A stretch of DNA of 64,000 bases from Amoebidium appalachense (GCA_963693365.1 CAVNZM010000003.1:13764001-13828000); one strand, 5' to 3'. Shown: positions 1 to 30,117, numbered from the stretch's first letter. Made by a program: numbers and translations. The notes: generated by a model from the sequence alone, not told the origin.

Positions 1-132
1 GAACTAGAGCGCTTAAACCCTTGGCAAATTTCTTTGAAGCAGAAGTTGTCTCCTTTCTATCTAACAACTGTTGTAAACCTGGGCCTGTAACGCTCTCGAT
101 ATATGGTCTGGTCCCAATAGCTGCTAGAGTAT

Positions 133-868
133 CCTATCTCGCGCTGAAATTCAATAAGCACATAAGCCGCTTAAAGAAGTATTTGCCCTCCCACCCTCTC
201 TTCTCTATCCGACCTGTCCCCTCCTCACCTCCCCCCTCTTTCCTCCCCTCTCTCTCCCCTTCTCCCCTGGGCACAAATACAAATAAACCCCGCAATAGTG
301 TGTGTGTGACTTTGGACTGCCACTTACTTATTAAACATGTACACAATCACAAGATAATCACGCAATATAACAAATGGAAAAAGATACCACACGACACTAG
401 ACCCGATGAAAGCATACACCTTGAAAAACTAAGCCTTATGTCTCGTTTTATATATACTGACCGCCTCAACCATATTGCCAAATATGGCACTCGCAAGTGT
501 ATAACACCTAAATACATATTACCTTCCTGTAGAACTGGTCTTTCTCTAGCTGATGGTATTATTGATCAATTACCACGCTTTTACTGTACACGTGCTATAC
601 AGTGGAGATCTAATAAGTATAAGGTGGCATCATTTGCATGCCCAAACAACACACACACACACCAGTTTAACCGGTCATGTATCGCCAAATGTAGTTTGAT
701 AGACCACATAATACCGCAACACACACACGTCACATTCACAACAGACACCCAGAAAGATAGCCTACCTGTAAATTACAACATCCTTGATTTTATACTAAAC
801 ACGCGTAACTACGACCTGTTTATTAGATGTATTGATTGGCTTGAGAAACACATCACTACAAAATTATA

Positions 869-869
<1 letters not shown>
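133..869 (+). mobile_element. C-terminal fragment of a probable non-LTR retrotransposon ORF (copy 1)
   Basis: This open frame encodes about 245 residues inside the left repeat arm and runs on upstream in frame to position 21, where the sequence is no longer shared. Visible features are a Cys/His segment (NRSCIAKC) and a C-terminal block (NYNILDFILNTRNYDLFIRC) before the stop. An A-rich tail follows about 110 bp downstream, as in LINE 3' ends. No reverse-transcriptase motif lies in the window, so the family call is inference from the tail layout plus the related fragment at 10300-10488. An in-frame CA microsatellite encodes a Thr-His run. Alternative: an unrelated element ORF. Confidence 0.45.
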
Positions 870-944
<75 letters not shown>

Positions 945-1010
945 CCAGCTGATACCGAGTGTCCCGAGGGAAGCCCCTTTAAAAAAATTAAAATTAAAAT
1001 TAAAAAAAAA

Positions 1011-1050
<40 letters not shown>

Positions 1051-1243
1051 GGGGAACCCCAACTAATTGATTTCTCCTTGTAGTCTTTATGGTGTCTCGT
1101 AGAGAAAGTAAACCCTGATATATAGTCACCACCCGACATCTATGTACGTGATCATGATATACCGCTGAGGGGATATTCCGAGCAAAACCCCCCCCATACC
1201 TGAGACTGGTTCTCTTTGCCTCGAGTAAACAGCGTAAACCCCC
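133..1243 (+). repeat. Left arm of 1.1-kb inverted repeat
   Basis: This arm is nearly identical to the reverse complement of 10532-11636. The shared stretch starts at CCTATCTCGCGCTG and ends at GTAAACCCCC; the flanks on both sides are unrelated. The unit holds, in order, the end of a probable retrotransposon ORF (stop at 867-869), a (CA)n tract (870-943), an A-rich tract (about 980-1049) and 190 bp of unique sequence. The arms differ mainly in microsatellite and homopolymer length, with one clear coding substitution (Pro versus Leu), so the duplication is recent. I found no convincing target-site duplication. Confidence 0.85.
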
Positions 1244-1380
1244 AACGTATTATATCATTGGTACAGCGACATTTTGAAACTTTTAATGTAATAGAACTAC
1301 CAATCCAATCACAAAAACCTCAAAGGTCTGCTAACACCGGTTTAGGGGGACACGGGGATGAGGACGGTAAATTCTATATC

Positions 1381-1412
<32 letters not shown>

Positions 1413-2532
1413 CACACACCGGCCTGTGGCACACACACACACACACACACACAAACACATGTACATTTTAATGTTTTAATAGCAAACAGTTGTTGAAAAA
1501 AATAGAGTGAAAAACACAACTAAATCAACTCAGTAATGTGAATATGACATTTGGGGCGAGTGTAGTAGAAGGGTTTGTGACTGATAATGATTATTTTTTT
1601 ACACTATAGCTAGGGTGATTCAAGCTGGGCGGTGGTCATTGGTAATTTTTTTTATTTGTTTTTTTTCCACATTTACACACAAAGTAATAATCGAATAGAA
1701 TACAAAAACAACTAAGAAAAAAAAAACGCATACAACCTTCACTTGGCCCACACACACACATTCACACACACACAAACATGCACACACACACACACACACA
1801 CATAGACGTTGAACACAATGAAAGGAAATATATCTAGAAAACACGGGTGCCATGATTGCAGTCACTGAGTATGAAAAGCATAAAAACATATTTGGGGGGG
1901 CAGGGAATGGGAAGAGGGCCGGGGGGAGGGGGGGGGGGGGGGGGGGGGATGCTTTGAAGTAAACTGAGCACTCGTAAAATTGCAGTACTGACTTGTGAGC
2001 ATGGTATATTGACACACACCGTAGAATGATGATTTTATGTACGGGAACATTTCGGGGGGGTGCCAATTCCAGACTTCACTGAAATATGTTGCCCACCTGG
2101 CACTCAGTGCACTATTGCCTGTCCATGCATATCATCGGGTTACCAAACAGTTCTGTAAAATAAGTAAAACAACAAAATAAAAAAATATTATAAAAATTTT
2201 GCAGGCAATTTAGAACATATTGCACTTGGTGGTTTTCAGCTACATGTTTTTGGAGGACCACAAGTAAACTTGGTACTTCGGCAATGGCATGTTTTGGCGC
2301 CGGCGACAGCCGGCGCACAGACCTACTTGTACTATCCGCACACTCCGACTCCTGGTATATAAATAAAACAAAAAAAAACGTAAGAATTTTTCAATCTCAA
2401 AAAAAAATTTGGAAGGAAGTTTTGGCGCGCAAAAAAACATTTTGTAAAACTAAAAGAAAAGTAGGAATATTGACACTGTGGCCCCGTGTACATGTTTGCG
2501 CATGCCCCAAATAGCCAGTGTGTGTGTGTGTG

Positions 2533-2604
<72 letters not shown>

Positions 2605-3261
2605 GCGTGTGCATGCGGACGGGTGCCGCCACTGGGCGTACGCGTGCGCTCCTGTGTGTGTGTGTGTGCGTGTGCACGTGTGTGTGTGTGTGTGTGTGGT
2701 GATTCATGCTTGCGCTTGTGTACGCTAGGAGGGGGGGGGGGGGGGGAGGGGGGGGGGGGGGGGGGGGGATAGGGCATGAGCGGCAGGGGGGAGAGCGCCC
2801 GGGGGAGGGCTCTGCAAAAACGGTTTTTTGCAGTTTCTGTTTGTGGAAAATAGGATCGTTACACCTGTGGTGGGAAAGGGGTTGGGCTGAGGGAACAAGC
2901 GTGAGGTCATGCGGGAAATAGCAGGTTTGCCCATGGCAACAGTCTCACAAAAAAACACAACATAATGTCTTAGTTTTTTACATGAAATTTCACTACTTGA
3001 CATGTCGTCGGCACAGGCTATTTAACATGATATATTAACTTAGAAGCATAACACGCAGTGGTGAATTACTTAAACTTACTCAAAAAAATTAAAAAAAAAA
3101 ACCAAAAAAGAACACGTGATAAATGGTTCGATTCGATTACTCAACACATACAGTTTCTTTAACTTACTTGAAAACAAACAAAACAAAACAAAACAAGAAA
3201 CAATAAATAAATATAGATAAATAAATAAACAAATAAACAAACAAGCAAATAAATAAACAAA
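1244..3261. other. No gene seen: simple-repeat and AT-rich sequence
   Basis: Contains (CA)n at 1381-1453 and around 1747-1803, G-tracts at 1921-1948 and 2730-2768, (GT)n at 2519-2600 and 2657-2698, and a TTTATTTG-like stretch at 3180-3262 on the minus strand. The open frames here are repeat translations. Confidence 0.7.
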
Positions 3262-4087
3262 CATGTGCCAGAGTACATCGCCCGAAGGGCGTCTTGCGCA
3301 AACATCTCACGGTTACCGCCCTTCGCTCTCACCGTCAAAATGTTCCCGCGAAAAATTGCGACTGAAGAGATCCTGGGAATCGACTTTTCCATTGACCCGT
3401 CCGCGAGGCTGTAAAGGACAACTGTCGAAGTCATTTCAGGTCTTTTTTTCATAAACGCCCACAATATACGTCTGGCGGTGGTCGATCGAAATATCAGTAA
3501 GCACCCCAAAATCTTCATCTTGTTCACGCCGCCATGTTTTAAGTCTCTTCCCTGTCGTCGTATTCCATAGAATACCGCAGTCCTTGGAGTTTGGAAAACT
3601 TCGAGGTCTTTCGTCAACAAACGGTCAACATTCGTGGCGAGGTGGTGCATATGGTAAGAGAAGCCAGGGGTTAACTTGACACCATGTTCAAACACAATAC
3701 TTTGCACGTCCCCGCCGCACAAATCCACAATTGACGGCTGGCCGCAGGGCCCACTGGGCCACGGCAAACAGAAAAACGAAAAAATCTTCCTGGAGCAGTT
3801 CTTTCGCATTCTCATACTCAGAAAGCAGGGAATTTACCCCGCCCGTACTTAGAAAATCGAGCACGACACGTATTCAAACAAAACCGGTGACCTGTCAATG
3901 AACACCGATCCATTGTGTTTTAACGGCGTGACGGCCGCTGAACCACGCAGCGAGCATGGAGCCAGGCGCCGAGCAGAGGGTTTGGCGGGTGGTGTGGAAA
4001 CGACGTCCGCCCACGTCGAGAACAATCTGATCTGTGAGTTGGTGGTTGAGTTGACACACAGACTCGCATTCCGCTGCGAAACGTTGC
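3262..4087 (-). pseudogene. Frame-broken KCTD-type BTB domain gene
   Basis: Reading the minus strand from a plausible acceptor at 4088, one frame gives a clear potassium-channel-tetramerisation type BTB start (IVLDVGGRRFHTTRQTL, then SMLAAWFSG). A second frame continues with the FIDRSPVLFEYV strand, and a third with LDFLSTGG and a helix ending ELLQEDFF, the usual order in KCTD proteins. Further down, still other frames read like a WD40 blade (LWNTTTGKRLKTW, then VVLYSLADGS), recalling KCTD3/SHKBP1-type BTB-WD40 proteins. At least four frame changes are needed over about 0.8 kb, one at an A7 run. Either this is a pseudogene or the assembly has several indels; the large intact exons elsewhere in the window favour a pseudogene. 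Confidence 0.6.
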
Positions 4088-8476
<4,389 letters not shown>

Positions 8477-9658
8477 TTAACAAACAGGTGCACTTGCACG
8501 GCGGCGCACCGACGATCCCTGAGTAATCTTCTGCATTGATCCGGAAAGTCGCCTCCGAGGCCACGATCCCCTCGGTGCCCCCGCTGCCGCTTCACTACCA
8601 GCATATCCGGGCTCGGGGAGAAGGGAAGAGAAAAAACCCGTATTTTCCACAACCAAAATACGGATTTCGCTGCTCCGGAAAGTGGATGGTACAGTGGACG
8701 TTTTCCGAGTATTTTGGGGCGCGGAGGTGTTGGAATCGGTGGTGGAATCACTTGAAGAACTGGGCGAATCCATGCAGGTCATGTTTGGCAGGGCGGAATC
8801 TGATACAGATTGCATGGGGGTGGATTGTGTTTGAGCGGGAGTGACACTGTCCATGTGTGCGATTTCGATGGTTGGTTGGTACTTTTCCACTACGGTTGTG
8901 TATGTTTTCTCCGCCGATTCAGTGAAAACTGCAAGCATAACACCTACAGAGTAGAGGTCGGCGACTGCTTTCAACATAATGTCGCGGTTTTTCTCTCCTA
9001 TGCAGCTTACACTCTCACCGTACCGAAGTCGTTCCAGAAAAGCGTAATATGCCTCGGAAGACCTGAACGAAGAAGCATATGCACTCGCGTTCTGGTGCAT
9101 GAAATCCACTAGCTTTCGTCGGATAGACTGGTGGATCATTTCGCTCCCGTAGAGCTGGTGTGCGAGGGAACGGAAAAAGGAATTGTCGTCGTGTTTGACA
9201 TACGTGACGGTCAAATTGTAAGTTGCGGCAGCCGCAGCCGTGGCTGCAAGCGAGCGATCAGCCTCGCTTTTTCTCCTAGTGGAAACCCGCGGAACACCGC
9301 CGAGTGACGAACGCGGGGAGGTTTGAAGAGAGTCAGAGCTCGTGTCACTACCATGGAAAATAATCTTGGGCGTTTTGTCACTGTTGGATTTAAGGTGATC
9401 TTTGGGGGATAGGTCACCCGCTGCGGTGTATACGTATTTGCGCATGTGTTGTTCAAGCTTGTGGTTGTTGGCGATTTCTTTGTCCCCAGAACGCCTGAAG
9501 ATTTGTGCGGTCATTCTCTTTACGAAACCCATCTTCACTTTCCTATGTATTTTCCTGAAAATAACGTTGACTCTAGCTTGAAAGTAATGATCAACTCGAT
9601 CTAACTTGAAAAGACAGGGATACGTAACCACATATTTTCTTTCCACGTCTGCTCGCAT
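8477..9658 (-). CDS. Intronless OTU-domain protein, predicted catalytically inactive
   Basis: Single-exon frame of 393 codons from the ATG at 9658; an internal ATG at 9532 has the better context (A at -3, G at +4) and would give 351 residues. The middle carries an OTU-type deubiquitinase fold: DDNSFFRSLAHQLYGS, then IRRKLVDFM and a GES..CIG..N-KAVADLYSVGV segment. In active OTUs the first motif is D-G-N-C with a catalytic Cys; here the position is Ser. Near the end, VVENTGFFSSLLP aligns with the family's HY-[DN]-S-L block with Phe at the His position. Flanks are Ser/Thr-rich low complexity, with a basic C-terminus. Being intronless and enclosed by the inverted repeats, it may be a retrocopy or element cargo. 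It could act as a ubiquitin-binding pseudoenzyme (inference). Confidence 0.7.
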   Translation of the reverse strand: MRADVERKYVVTYPCLFKLDRVDHYFQARVNVIFRKIHRKVKMGFVKRMTAQIFRRSGDKEIANNHKLEQHMRKYVYTAAGDLSPKDHLKSNSDKTPKIIFHGSDTSSDSLQTSPRSSLGGVPRVSTRRKSEADRSLAATAAAAATYNLTVTYVKHDDNSFFRSLAHQLYGSEMIHQSIRRKLVDFMHQNASAYASSFRSSEAYYAFLERLRYGESVSCIGEKNRDIMLKAVADLYSVGVMLAVFTESAEKTYTTVVEKYQPTIEIAHMDSVTPAQTQSTPMQSVSDSALPNMTCMDSPSSSSDSTTDSNTSAPQNTRKTSTVPSTFRSSEIRILVVENTGFFSSLLPEPGYAGSEAAAGAPRGSWPRRRLSGSMQKITQGSSVRRRASAPVC

Positions 9659-10299
9659 GCCCGTTGTTGTTGTGCAATAACGACACTTCACTGAGCTTTA
9701 TGTACTGCCGGGAGGCAACTATTCGCCAGAGGAGTGCGGATGTCTGAATCTTCCAAAGATGGCTGACGCAATCGCACCAAAGTAGAACCACACCCATTCA
9801 CCCACAAAATGAGGGAAACTATCAATTTTCCAACGCAAAAATGTAACATTTTACTGTCTAGTGTTTTTTAGATATGTATTGCAGTAATTATGAATCAGAT
9901 TTCAATGATTCGAAAGTTACCCTCAGATTTGTGCATCACGATGGTGCAGGATTATTTTTGCTGCATTCCAAGTTTGAACATTGTGATTGGCTAACGAGCA
10001 TGGGAATTAGGTCAGCATATGGGAATTGAACGTGATTGGCCCTTGCTCCGCACGAATACTCCCCCCTAGATGATGTTGGTCGTACTCAGGGTTCGATTTT
10101 CGCGTTTTGAACTGGTCCTTTCGGAACCCGCCAAAATTTTCGGAAAACCATCGGCCAGCACCACTCTTACCAATATTTTACACTTTCTATGCACATCTAC
10201 ATACATATGATAACGATTCCCCTCCCATCCCTCCCCTTCGCCCTTCTCCCCCCTCCTTCCCTCCCTTTCTTTCCCAACACACGTATGTACCTCTCACCC
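9659..10299. promoter_or_regulatory. Upstream region of the OTU gene with CCAAT boxes
   Basis: Non-repetitive region on the 5' side of the minus-strand OTU gene. ATTGG (CCAAT on the gene strand) occurs at about 9986-9990 and 10034-10038, roughly 330-380 nt upstream of the first ATG. Pyrimidine-rich sequence follows at 10215-10275. No TATA box is obvious. The promoter role is inferred from position only. Confidence 0.3.
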
Positions 10300-10488
10300 C
10301 ATCTAGCCCTATGACCTCGCGAGATCCCCTCCCTGGACGGTCTTGCGGAAACTGTTTCCCCCAGTATATCCCTTATAATTATAATGACCGTGTTAGAACA
10401 CCTTATTAATACTGCACAGTATGATATTGTGATACGGTGTCTTAACTTTCTCTCGGAGCTCCCAATGCTAGCTTCTGCTTATCCATAA
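10300..10488 (+). mobile_element. Degenerate relative of the repeat-arm retrotransposon ORF tail
   Basis: Two adjoining frames on the plus strand recall the C-terminus of the ORF in the inverted-repeat arms: GRSCGNC matches the NRSCIAKC Cys segment, and after a frame change LEHLINTAQYDIVIRC matches LDFILNTRNYDLFIRC, ending at TAA 10486-10488. The match is to the same family at low identity with at least one frameshift, so this is an old copy. It abuts the right repeat arm. Confidence 0.4.
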
Positions 10489-10531
10489 TCTATACTAGGG
10501 TTGTTTTATTGCATACAGTGTACATAAGTCA

Positions 10532-10724
10532 GGGGGTTTACGCTGTTTACTCGAGGCAAAGAGAACCAGTCTCAGGTATGGGGGGGGTTTTGCTCGGAAT
10601 ATCCCCTCAGCGGTATATCATGATCACGTACATAGATGTCGGGTGGTGACTATATATCAGGGTTTACTTTCTCTACGAGACACCATAAAGACTACAAGGA
10701 GAAATCAATTAGTTGGGGTTCCCC

Positions 10725-10762
<38 letters not shown>

Positions 10763-10824
10763 TTTTTAATTTTAATTTTAATTTTTTTAAAGGGGCTTCC
10801 CTCGGGACACTCGGTATCAGCTGG

Positions 10825-10885
<61 letters not shown>

Positions 10886-11636
10886 TGTGTGTGTGTGCGC
10901 TATAATTTTGTAGTGATGTGTTTCTCAAGCCAATCAATACATCTAATAAACAGGTCGTAGTTACGCGTGTTTAGTATAAAATCAAGGATGTTGTAATTTA
11001 CAGGTAGGCTATCTTTCTGGGTGTCTGTTGTGAATGTGACGTGTGTGTGTTGCGGTATTATGTGGTCTATCAAACTACATTTGGCGATACATGACCGGTT
11101 AAACTGGTGTGTGTGTGTGTTGTTTGGGCATGCAAATGATGCCACCTTATACTTATTAGATCTCCACTGTATAGCACGTGTACAGTAAAAGCGTGGTAAT
11201 TGATCAATAATACCATCAGCTAGAGAAAGACCAGTTCTACAGGAAGGTAATATGTATTTAGGTGTTATACACTTGCGAGTGCCATATTTGGCAATATGGT
11301 TGAGGCGGTCAGTATATATAAAACGAGACATAAGGCTTAGTTTTTCAAGGTGTATGCTTTCATCGGGTCTAGTGTCGTGTGGTATCTTTTTCCATTTGTT
11401 ATATTGCGTGATTATCTTGTGATTGTGTACATGTTTAATAAGTAAGTGGCAGTCCAAAGTCACACACACACTATTGCGGGGTTTATTTGTATTTGTGCCC
11501 AGGGGAGAAGGGGAGAGAGAGGGGAGGAAAGAGGGGAGAGGTGAGGAGGGGACAGGTCGGATAGAGAAGAGAGGGTGGGAGGGCAAATACTTCTTTAAGC
11601 GGCTTATGTGCTTATTGAATTTCAGCGCGAGATAGG
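10532..11636 (-). repeat. Right arm of 1.1-kb inverted repeat
   Basis: Reverse-oriented partner of 133-1243, with the same contents in opposite order: 190 bp unique sequence, T-tract (A-tract on the minus strand), (GT)n interrupted by one TTTG unit, then the retrotransposon-like ORF on the minus strand. Because the poly(A) is internal and about 190 bp beyond it is also shared, two independent retroposon insertions do not explain the pair. Either the unit itself is the mobile entity or the segment was duplicated in inverted orientation. Confidence 0.85.
10900..11636 (-). mobile_element. C-terminal fragment of a probable non-LTR retrotransposon ORF (copy 2)
   Basis: Same ORF as in the left arm, on the minus strand, truncated at exactly the same 5' point. 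The frame runs upstream into unrelated flanking DNA to about 11685. The protein differs from copy 1 at a Pro/Leu position in the Ser/Pro-rich segment. Identical 5' truncation of both copies argues for duplication of one insertion rather than two insertions. Confidence 0.45.
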
Positions 11637-11920
11637 TCACTAGCTGCATTTGATTGGCTGCGCTGGAAACGCAGTAGGCCGTCAAGTGACTCGACGGGGG
11701 CCCCTAACGATGTCCGCAGCAATACAAAGTGCATAAACCCCCCCGGTTCAAAAACGTCCGGGTATTCCTGTATTGGTTGCCCCAATATCGAACTCTGTAC
11801 ATCGTACGTATGATACCACGCGTACGGCCGCGCCGTGCCCGGGGGGGCCCCACCGACGGCCACTCTTAAATCATAAGCTATAATATCAGCCTATTTTTAT
11901 ATTATAGTTGTGCGTTTATA
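11612..11920 (-). pseudogene. Unidentified ORF cut by the right repeat arm
   Basis: A protein-like frame on the minus strand runs from a possible acceptor near 11910 through AVGGAPPGTARPYAWYHTYD and EYPDVFEPGGFMHFVLL, then crosses the repeat boundary at 11636 and stops a few codons later in repeat sequence. The composition is not simple repeat. I do not recognise a family. The abrupt end at the boundary suggests the repeat interrupted a coding sequence; chance openness over about 85 codons remains possible. Confidence 0.3.
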
Positions 11921-26029
<14,109 letters not shown>

Positions 26030-26692
26030 TTTCAAGCGTTCCTGTACTCTTAACCCTTCTTTCTACACAAGAAAAACTTCCCTTCTCAGGCTCCCGTTGT
26101 CGAAGAAATGTGATGTAAAACAGAAAAACGGAACACCCAGAAAATTGAGGACAAAAATTTGAGCAAGCGTAAGTATTTATACTGCTTTGAAAAGATGAAT
26201 CCGCCAATCATAGGTGAAAACGTGCGGTGAAAAGCAGCTCTTTTTAGATTTTAACTTGAAAAAACGAACATTTCTATGGCAAATCAACACTGCAGTCTCC
26301 TATGTATATAAAGTCAAGGCTCTGCAAGCCTTTTTTTGCATCGAACAAGATTCAGTATATTTGCATATATATATAGCTATTTTTACCAAAAAAAGAAGCT
26401 TATTTACTGCACATAGCAGGTATCTTACATATACGTCTCCGTAGATGTTATAAACCTTGCCTCTACACTGTCGTGTGGCTTCTGGTTTTCAAAACATGTA
26501 ACCAATCAAACAACACGACAAATGTTATAATCATTTATTTCTCTTTCTCCACTTTATAGGGCAATTCAGCAAACCAATAGATATTCACCTTCCTTTTGCG
26601 GTTGGGCAAGGTTAGTTCAAATTTTCCAATCACTGCGCTCCGTCTGTTGATGTTAGTTCATGGGCGGGGCCCAAAAATGTGCACACCCTTGT
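26030..26692 (-). promoter_or_regulatory. DGAT2 upstream region
   Basis: Non-repetitive sequence 5' of DGAT2. A CCAAT pentamer lies at 26204-26208, about 175 nt before the start codon, and another near 26502-26506. No strong TATA element is placed close to the ATG. The promoter call rests on position and the CCAAT boxes. Confidence 0.3.
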
Positions 26693-27046
26693 TCATGAAC
26701 GTCTGACAGTCGAATACACCGTGCTGCCAAAATCAGGTAGATAGCCTATTACACTACGCTTTATATACTCCTGTTGTACCATACTCAACATGTAGGCAGC
26801 CTGCCAGTTAGTTTCGGGCACGTACACAGCTTGCGGACTAGTACTGGATGCCACCGTAGATGTGTGCGACCAAGCCGGCGGGCATGCAAGTGCGACACTT
26901 GAATGCTTCCCAATGGTATACGTATGCATGGATGTACGTACGAAAAACAAGTGACGAGAAGGGCAGTTCATACTCTGTCCTGTCTCTTTGTCCCCGGATC
27001 TTTTGGCGTGGACGCTAGGGATGGATGTATAACCGCCATTGCCCAT
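26693..27046 (-). CDS. Weakly supported small ORF, 117 codons
   Basis: A non-repetitive open frame with a true ATG (27046), beginning MGNGGYTSIPSVHAKRSGDK. I recognise no family, signal peptide or membrane segment. The RSGDKE stretch recalls one near the start of the OTU protein at 8477-9658, but too short to mean much. It lies in an intergenic region with CCAAT-like pentamers nearby. It may be chance. Confidence 0.2.
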   Translation of the reverse strand: MGNGGYTSIPSVHAKRSGDKETGQSMNCPSRHLFFVRTSMHTYTIGKHSSVALACPPAWSHTSTVASSTSPQAVYVPETNWQAAYMLSMVQQEYIKRSVIGYLPDFGSTVYSTVRRS

Positions 27047-27234
27047 GGGCCGACGTCAGAGATCTAATATGCTTGAGCTCGAGGATCACAAGCACTGATC
27101 AGAGAGAGTCTCGTGATCACGTGTGGCGTTACAATTGTGGGCGTCTCTCACGGCTGTGTGCTCGTATGTGTGTGAATGCCGTGGTGTGCGTACGTACGTG
27201 TGTGTGTGTGTATGTGTGTGCGTGTGTGTGTGCG

Positions 27235-27284
<50 letters not shown>

Positions 27285-28867
27285 TGTGTCACTGTGTGTG
27301 TGCGTGTGTGTGTGTGTGCGTGTGTGCGTGTGTGCGTGCGTGCGTGTGTGTGTGTGTGTGTGTGTTCTTCTCAATTAAACGGCCCAGTGTGTGCTCATAT
27401 TAATGTAGATCCTTTTGAGCCAGGTTCCGTGGGGAGAGCAAGGGGAAGGGGGGGGGAGGGGAGGGGGGGGGGGGGGAGGGGGGCGGCTCGATATCGGGAG
27501 GGGGGAGGGGGGGGGGGGGGGGGTTGGCTAGTACTATGTTGGGCGGCCCGAGATTCTGGGTTGCTTGGATCTCAATAGATTGACGGAGAGAGTAGCCCGG
27601 GTGTACGTAGAGCAAATTTGGAGGATGGGAAAGGGGGAAGGGAGGGTTCTGGGGCCAGTGGGGGGAGCTGGGGAGGAGGACTCGGAGGCACGGGGAGATG
27701 GGGGAGGAGGGAGGGGGAAAGGAGATTGGGGGGCAGGCTCGGTGTGATATGATATAAATGTCAGCGTTACGTCGTCGCTTGGTTTTCTTCTTGAATTTCA
27801 GGTAGCCAGCAACTCGGGCACAGGGATTGGTTCTGCCCATATATGGCAATTTCCATTTTTAGGCACATGCCATGTCAGGTGCGCATTCTAGAATCGCCTT
27901 TGCTGGTCGCGAAATTACACGATCACGTGCAATGCCATCGGAACGCATATGGTAAATGCTTACTGAAGAACAGCTAACACTAAACTTTGAAGCACGCTGG
28001 CACTGCACCATCACCTTAACCCGTTTGTTCTTTTCCTGAATCGATGGTTATTGGTTTGAACCTTCCAACTGTGCACTTTTTTGCATTATAACATATTTGA
28101 TTGCCAAATCAATGAAAATGCCGTGAATTCCTTTACGTTTTGCCAGAAACGATACGAGTTAACAGAAGCTATACAAGCTATTGTAGAAAACGTCCCCCCC
28201 ACCTTCCGCCCCGCCCTCCCACTTCCACCCCATTCCTCCCCCACCAACCCACCCTTCCCCTTCCCCCCTCCCCTTTTCCCATTCTCCTCCCCCCCCCCCC
28301 CCCCCCCTGCCCCACACACACACGCCACCAAAGCCAGTCTCACACACAGTCACTTCTAGAGAACCGGAGATCGTCTTAACTTTATCCCCCCCCCCCCCCC
28401 CCCCCCCCCCCCAAAACACCCCACCCCCTCCTAGGGTTCCCTCCTCCCCCTCCCTTGGCAACTCTCCCCCGACCCATGTTCAACAGGGGCAATTTATATC
28501 TATAAATCACAACTATAAATACATGAAATAGAAAGTATAAAACTAGATAAAAACATAGCCATGTTACTGCCCATAATTTCGTAGGTTTTCGGTGTCAACC
28601 AGAGGCTATGTCCCACAGACCGATTCAAAAGCCTTACCTCCCCATCATCCCCCCCCCCCCCCCCCCCCCCCCCCTCCCCTCCCCTCCTTCCGAAGGCTCC
28701 GGCCCTCGGTGCTTCTAAATCTGCATTGTGTTATCAGTCATAAACGTGTACTAATTACTCTCCAACCCCCCCCCCCTCCCCCCCCCCCCCAAAAAAAAAA
28801 GAAAGAAAGAAAGAAACGAAAAGAACAAAAAAAACCCCCAAAACAACACAAAACACGCACGAGCGCG

Positions 28868-28965
<98 letters not shown>

Positions 28966-29066
28966 CACAACCATTCAATCGACATCCACATAACCTACAC
29001 CACACCAAACAAAATAACCCTTTTTCAACCAGTTCAATCTAAAATTTATAGAAATTAAACTAGTAA
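27047..29066. other. Intergenic simple-repeat region
   Basis: (GT)n with interruptions 27198-27364, G-tracts 27448-27523, C-tracts 28287-28307, 28386-28412 and 28649-28674, (CA)n 28876-28962. Stretches at 27780-28160 and 28480-28620 are complex sequence with no gene I can support. Confidence 0.65.
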
Positions 29067-29800
29067 TTAGTTTGTAGCCATGTTTCTAAGCCGAGCCAGG
29101 AAGAAGCGATACACCATGCCGTTGAACACCCCGGCCAGATTTGCCGTGATAATTGTCCAATAAGTGAACTCGATGGGCGGGCGGACAGCCAATGAAATGT
29201 AGACGTTGTGGATTGCCCAGGGGGTCCAAGCAATGACGTAGGCAAGAACGAGAAAGTTCATGTAGGCGGCCAATCGAACGCGGCGGTTGGCAAACGAAGG
29301 ACTGCCATTGGACGTTGAGGAACCAATAGGAATGGAGATGTCACGTGCTTCCGAATGGGGGCTTCCCGATTTGGCAGGTGGTGTGGATTCTTTGGAGGCA
29401 GTGGGCGATGTCTGGAGAGAGGTGGCGGGGTTGACCTAAAAAAAAATCTTAGATCAGTGGGGGTTAGACGCGATTGTACGGTCTGTGTTAGGAGTGGTTG
29501 TGGTGATGTGGTGTGTGTATTTGTGTGTGTGTGTGTGTGTGTGTTTGTATGTCTTTTCCGGGGGGGGGCAAGGGCGGGGGGCGGGGGGAGGGGGGGGAGG
29601 GGGAGGGGGGAGGAGGGGGGAGGGGGAAATGGCAGACAGAGGAAGTTCCGGGGGGGAGGGGGGAGGGGGAGAGGGGGGGTTGGGGGGAAGGGGGGGGAGG
29701 GGGGGGAGGGCTGGAAAGAGAGGGAGGAATACTTTTGGCCAGTCTGTAACCCTTTCTGAATACTGCGGGAGTTGCCAAGAATGAAAACTCTGTTCTCGGG

Positions 29801-29855
<55 letters not shown>

Positions 29856-30117
29856 GTTAGAAGGGTATATACGAAAATAGGGGCCTGATGCGCGTGTGCC
29901 ATATTATGAGACTGTGTGCACTTACATGTTTGGATCCCGACTGCGAACGTGTATGGGTCTGTTCAAAATGAAATATACAATTCTAAAAATGTAAAATGTC
30001 GATGTGCCAGGCTAGACGGTATCATTTTTATGCAACTGAACGGGTGTTAATAAGGAGAAGATGCGGGTGGTGGTGGTGGTAGGAACTGAGGTCCCCCGGG
30101 GTTGGGGGGGAAGAGGG

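Noticed and set aside
2040-2158. Plus-strand Cys-rich reading (CCPPGTQCTIACPC) ending in TAA
   Set aside because: Too short, no acceptor AG directly upstream, no companion exons on that strand.
3110-3150. tRNA T-loop-like GGTTCGATTCGATTAC
   Set aside because: No acceptor stem, D-arm or anticodon arm can be paired around it.
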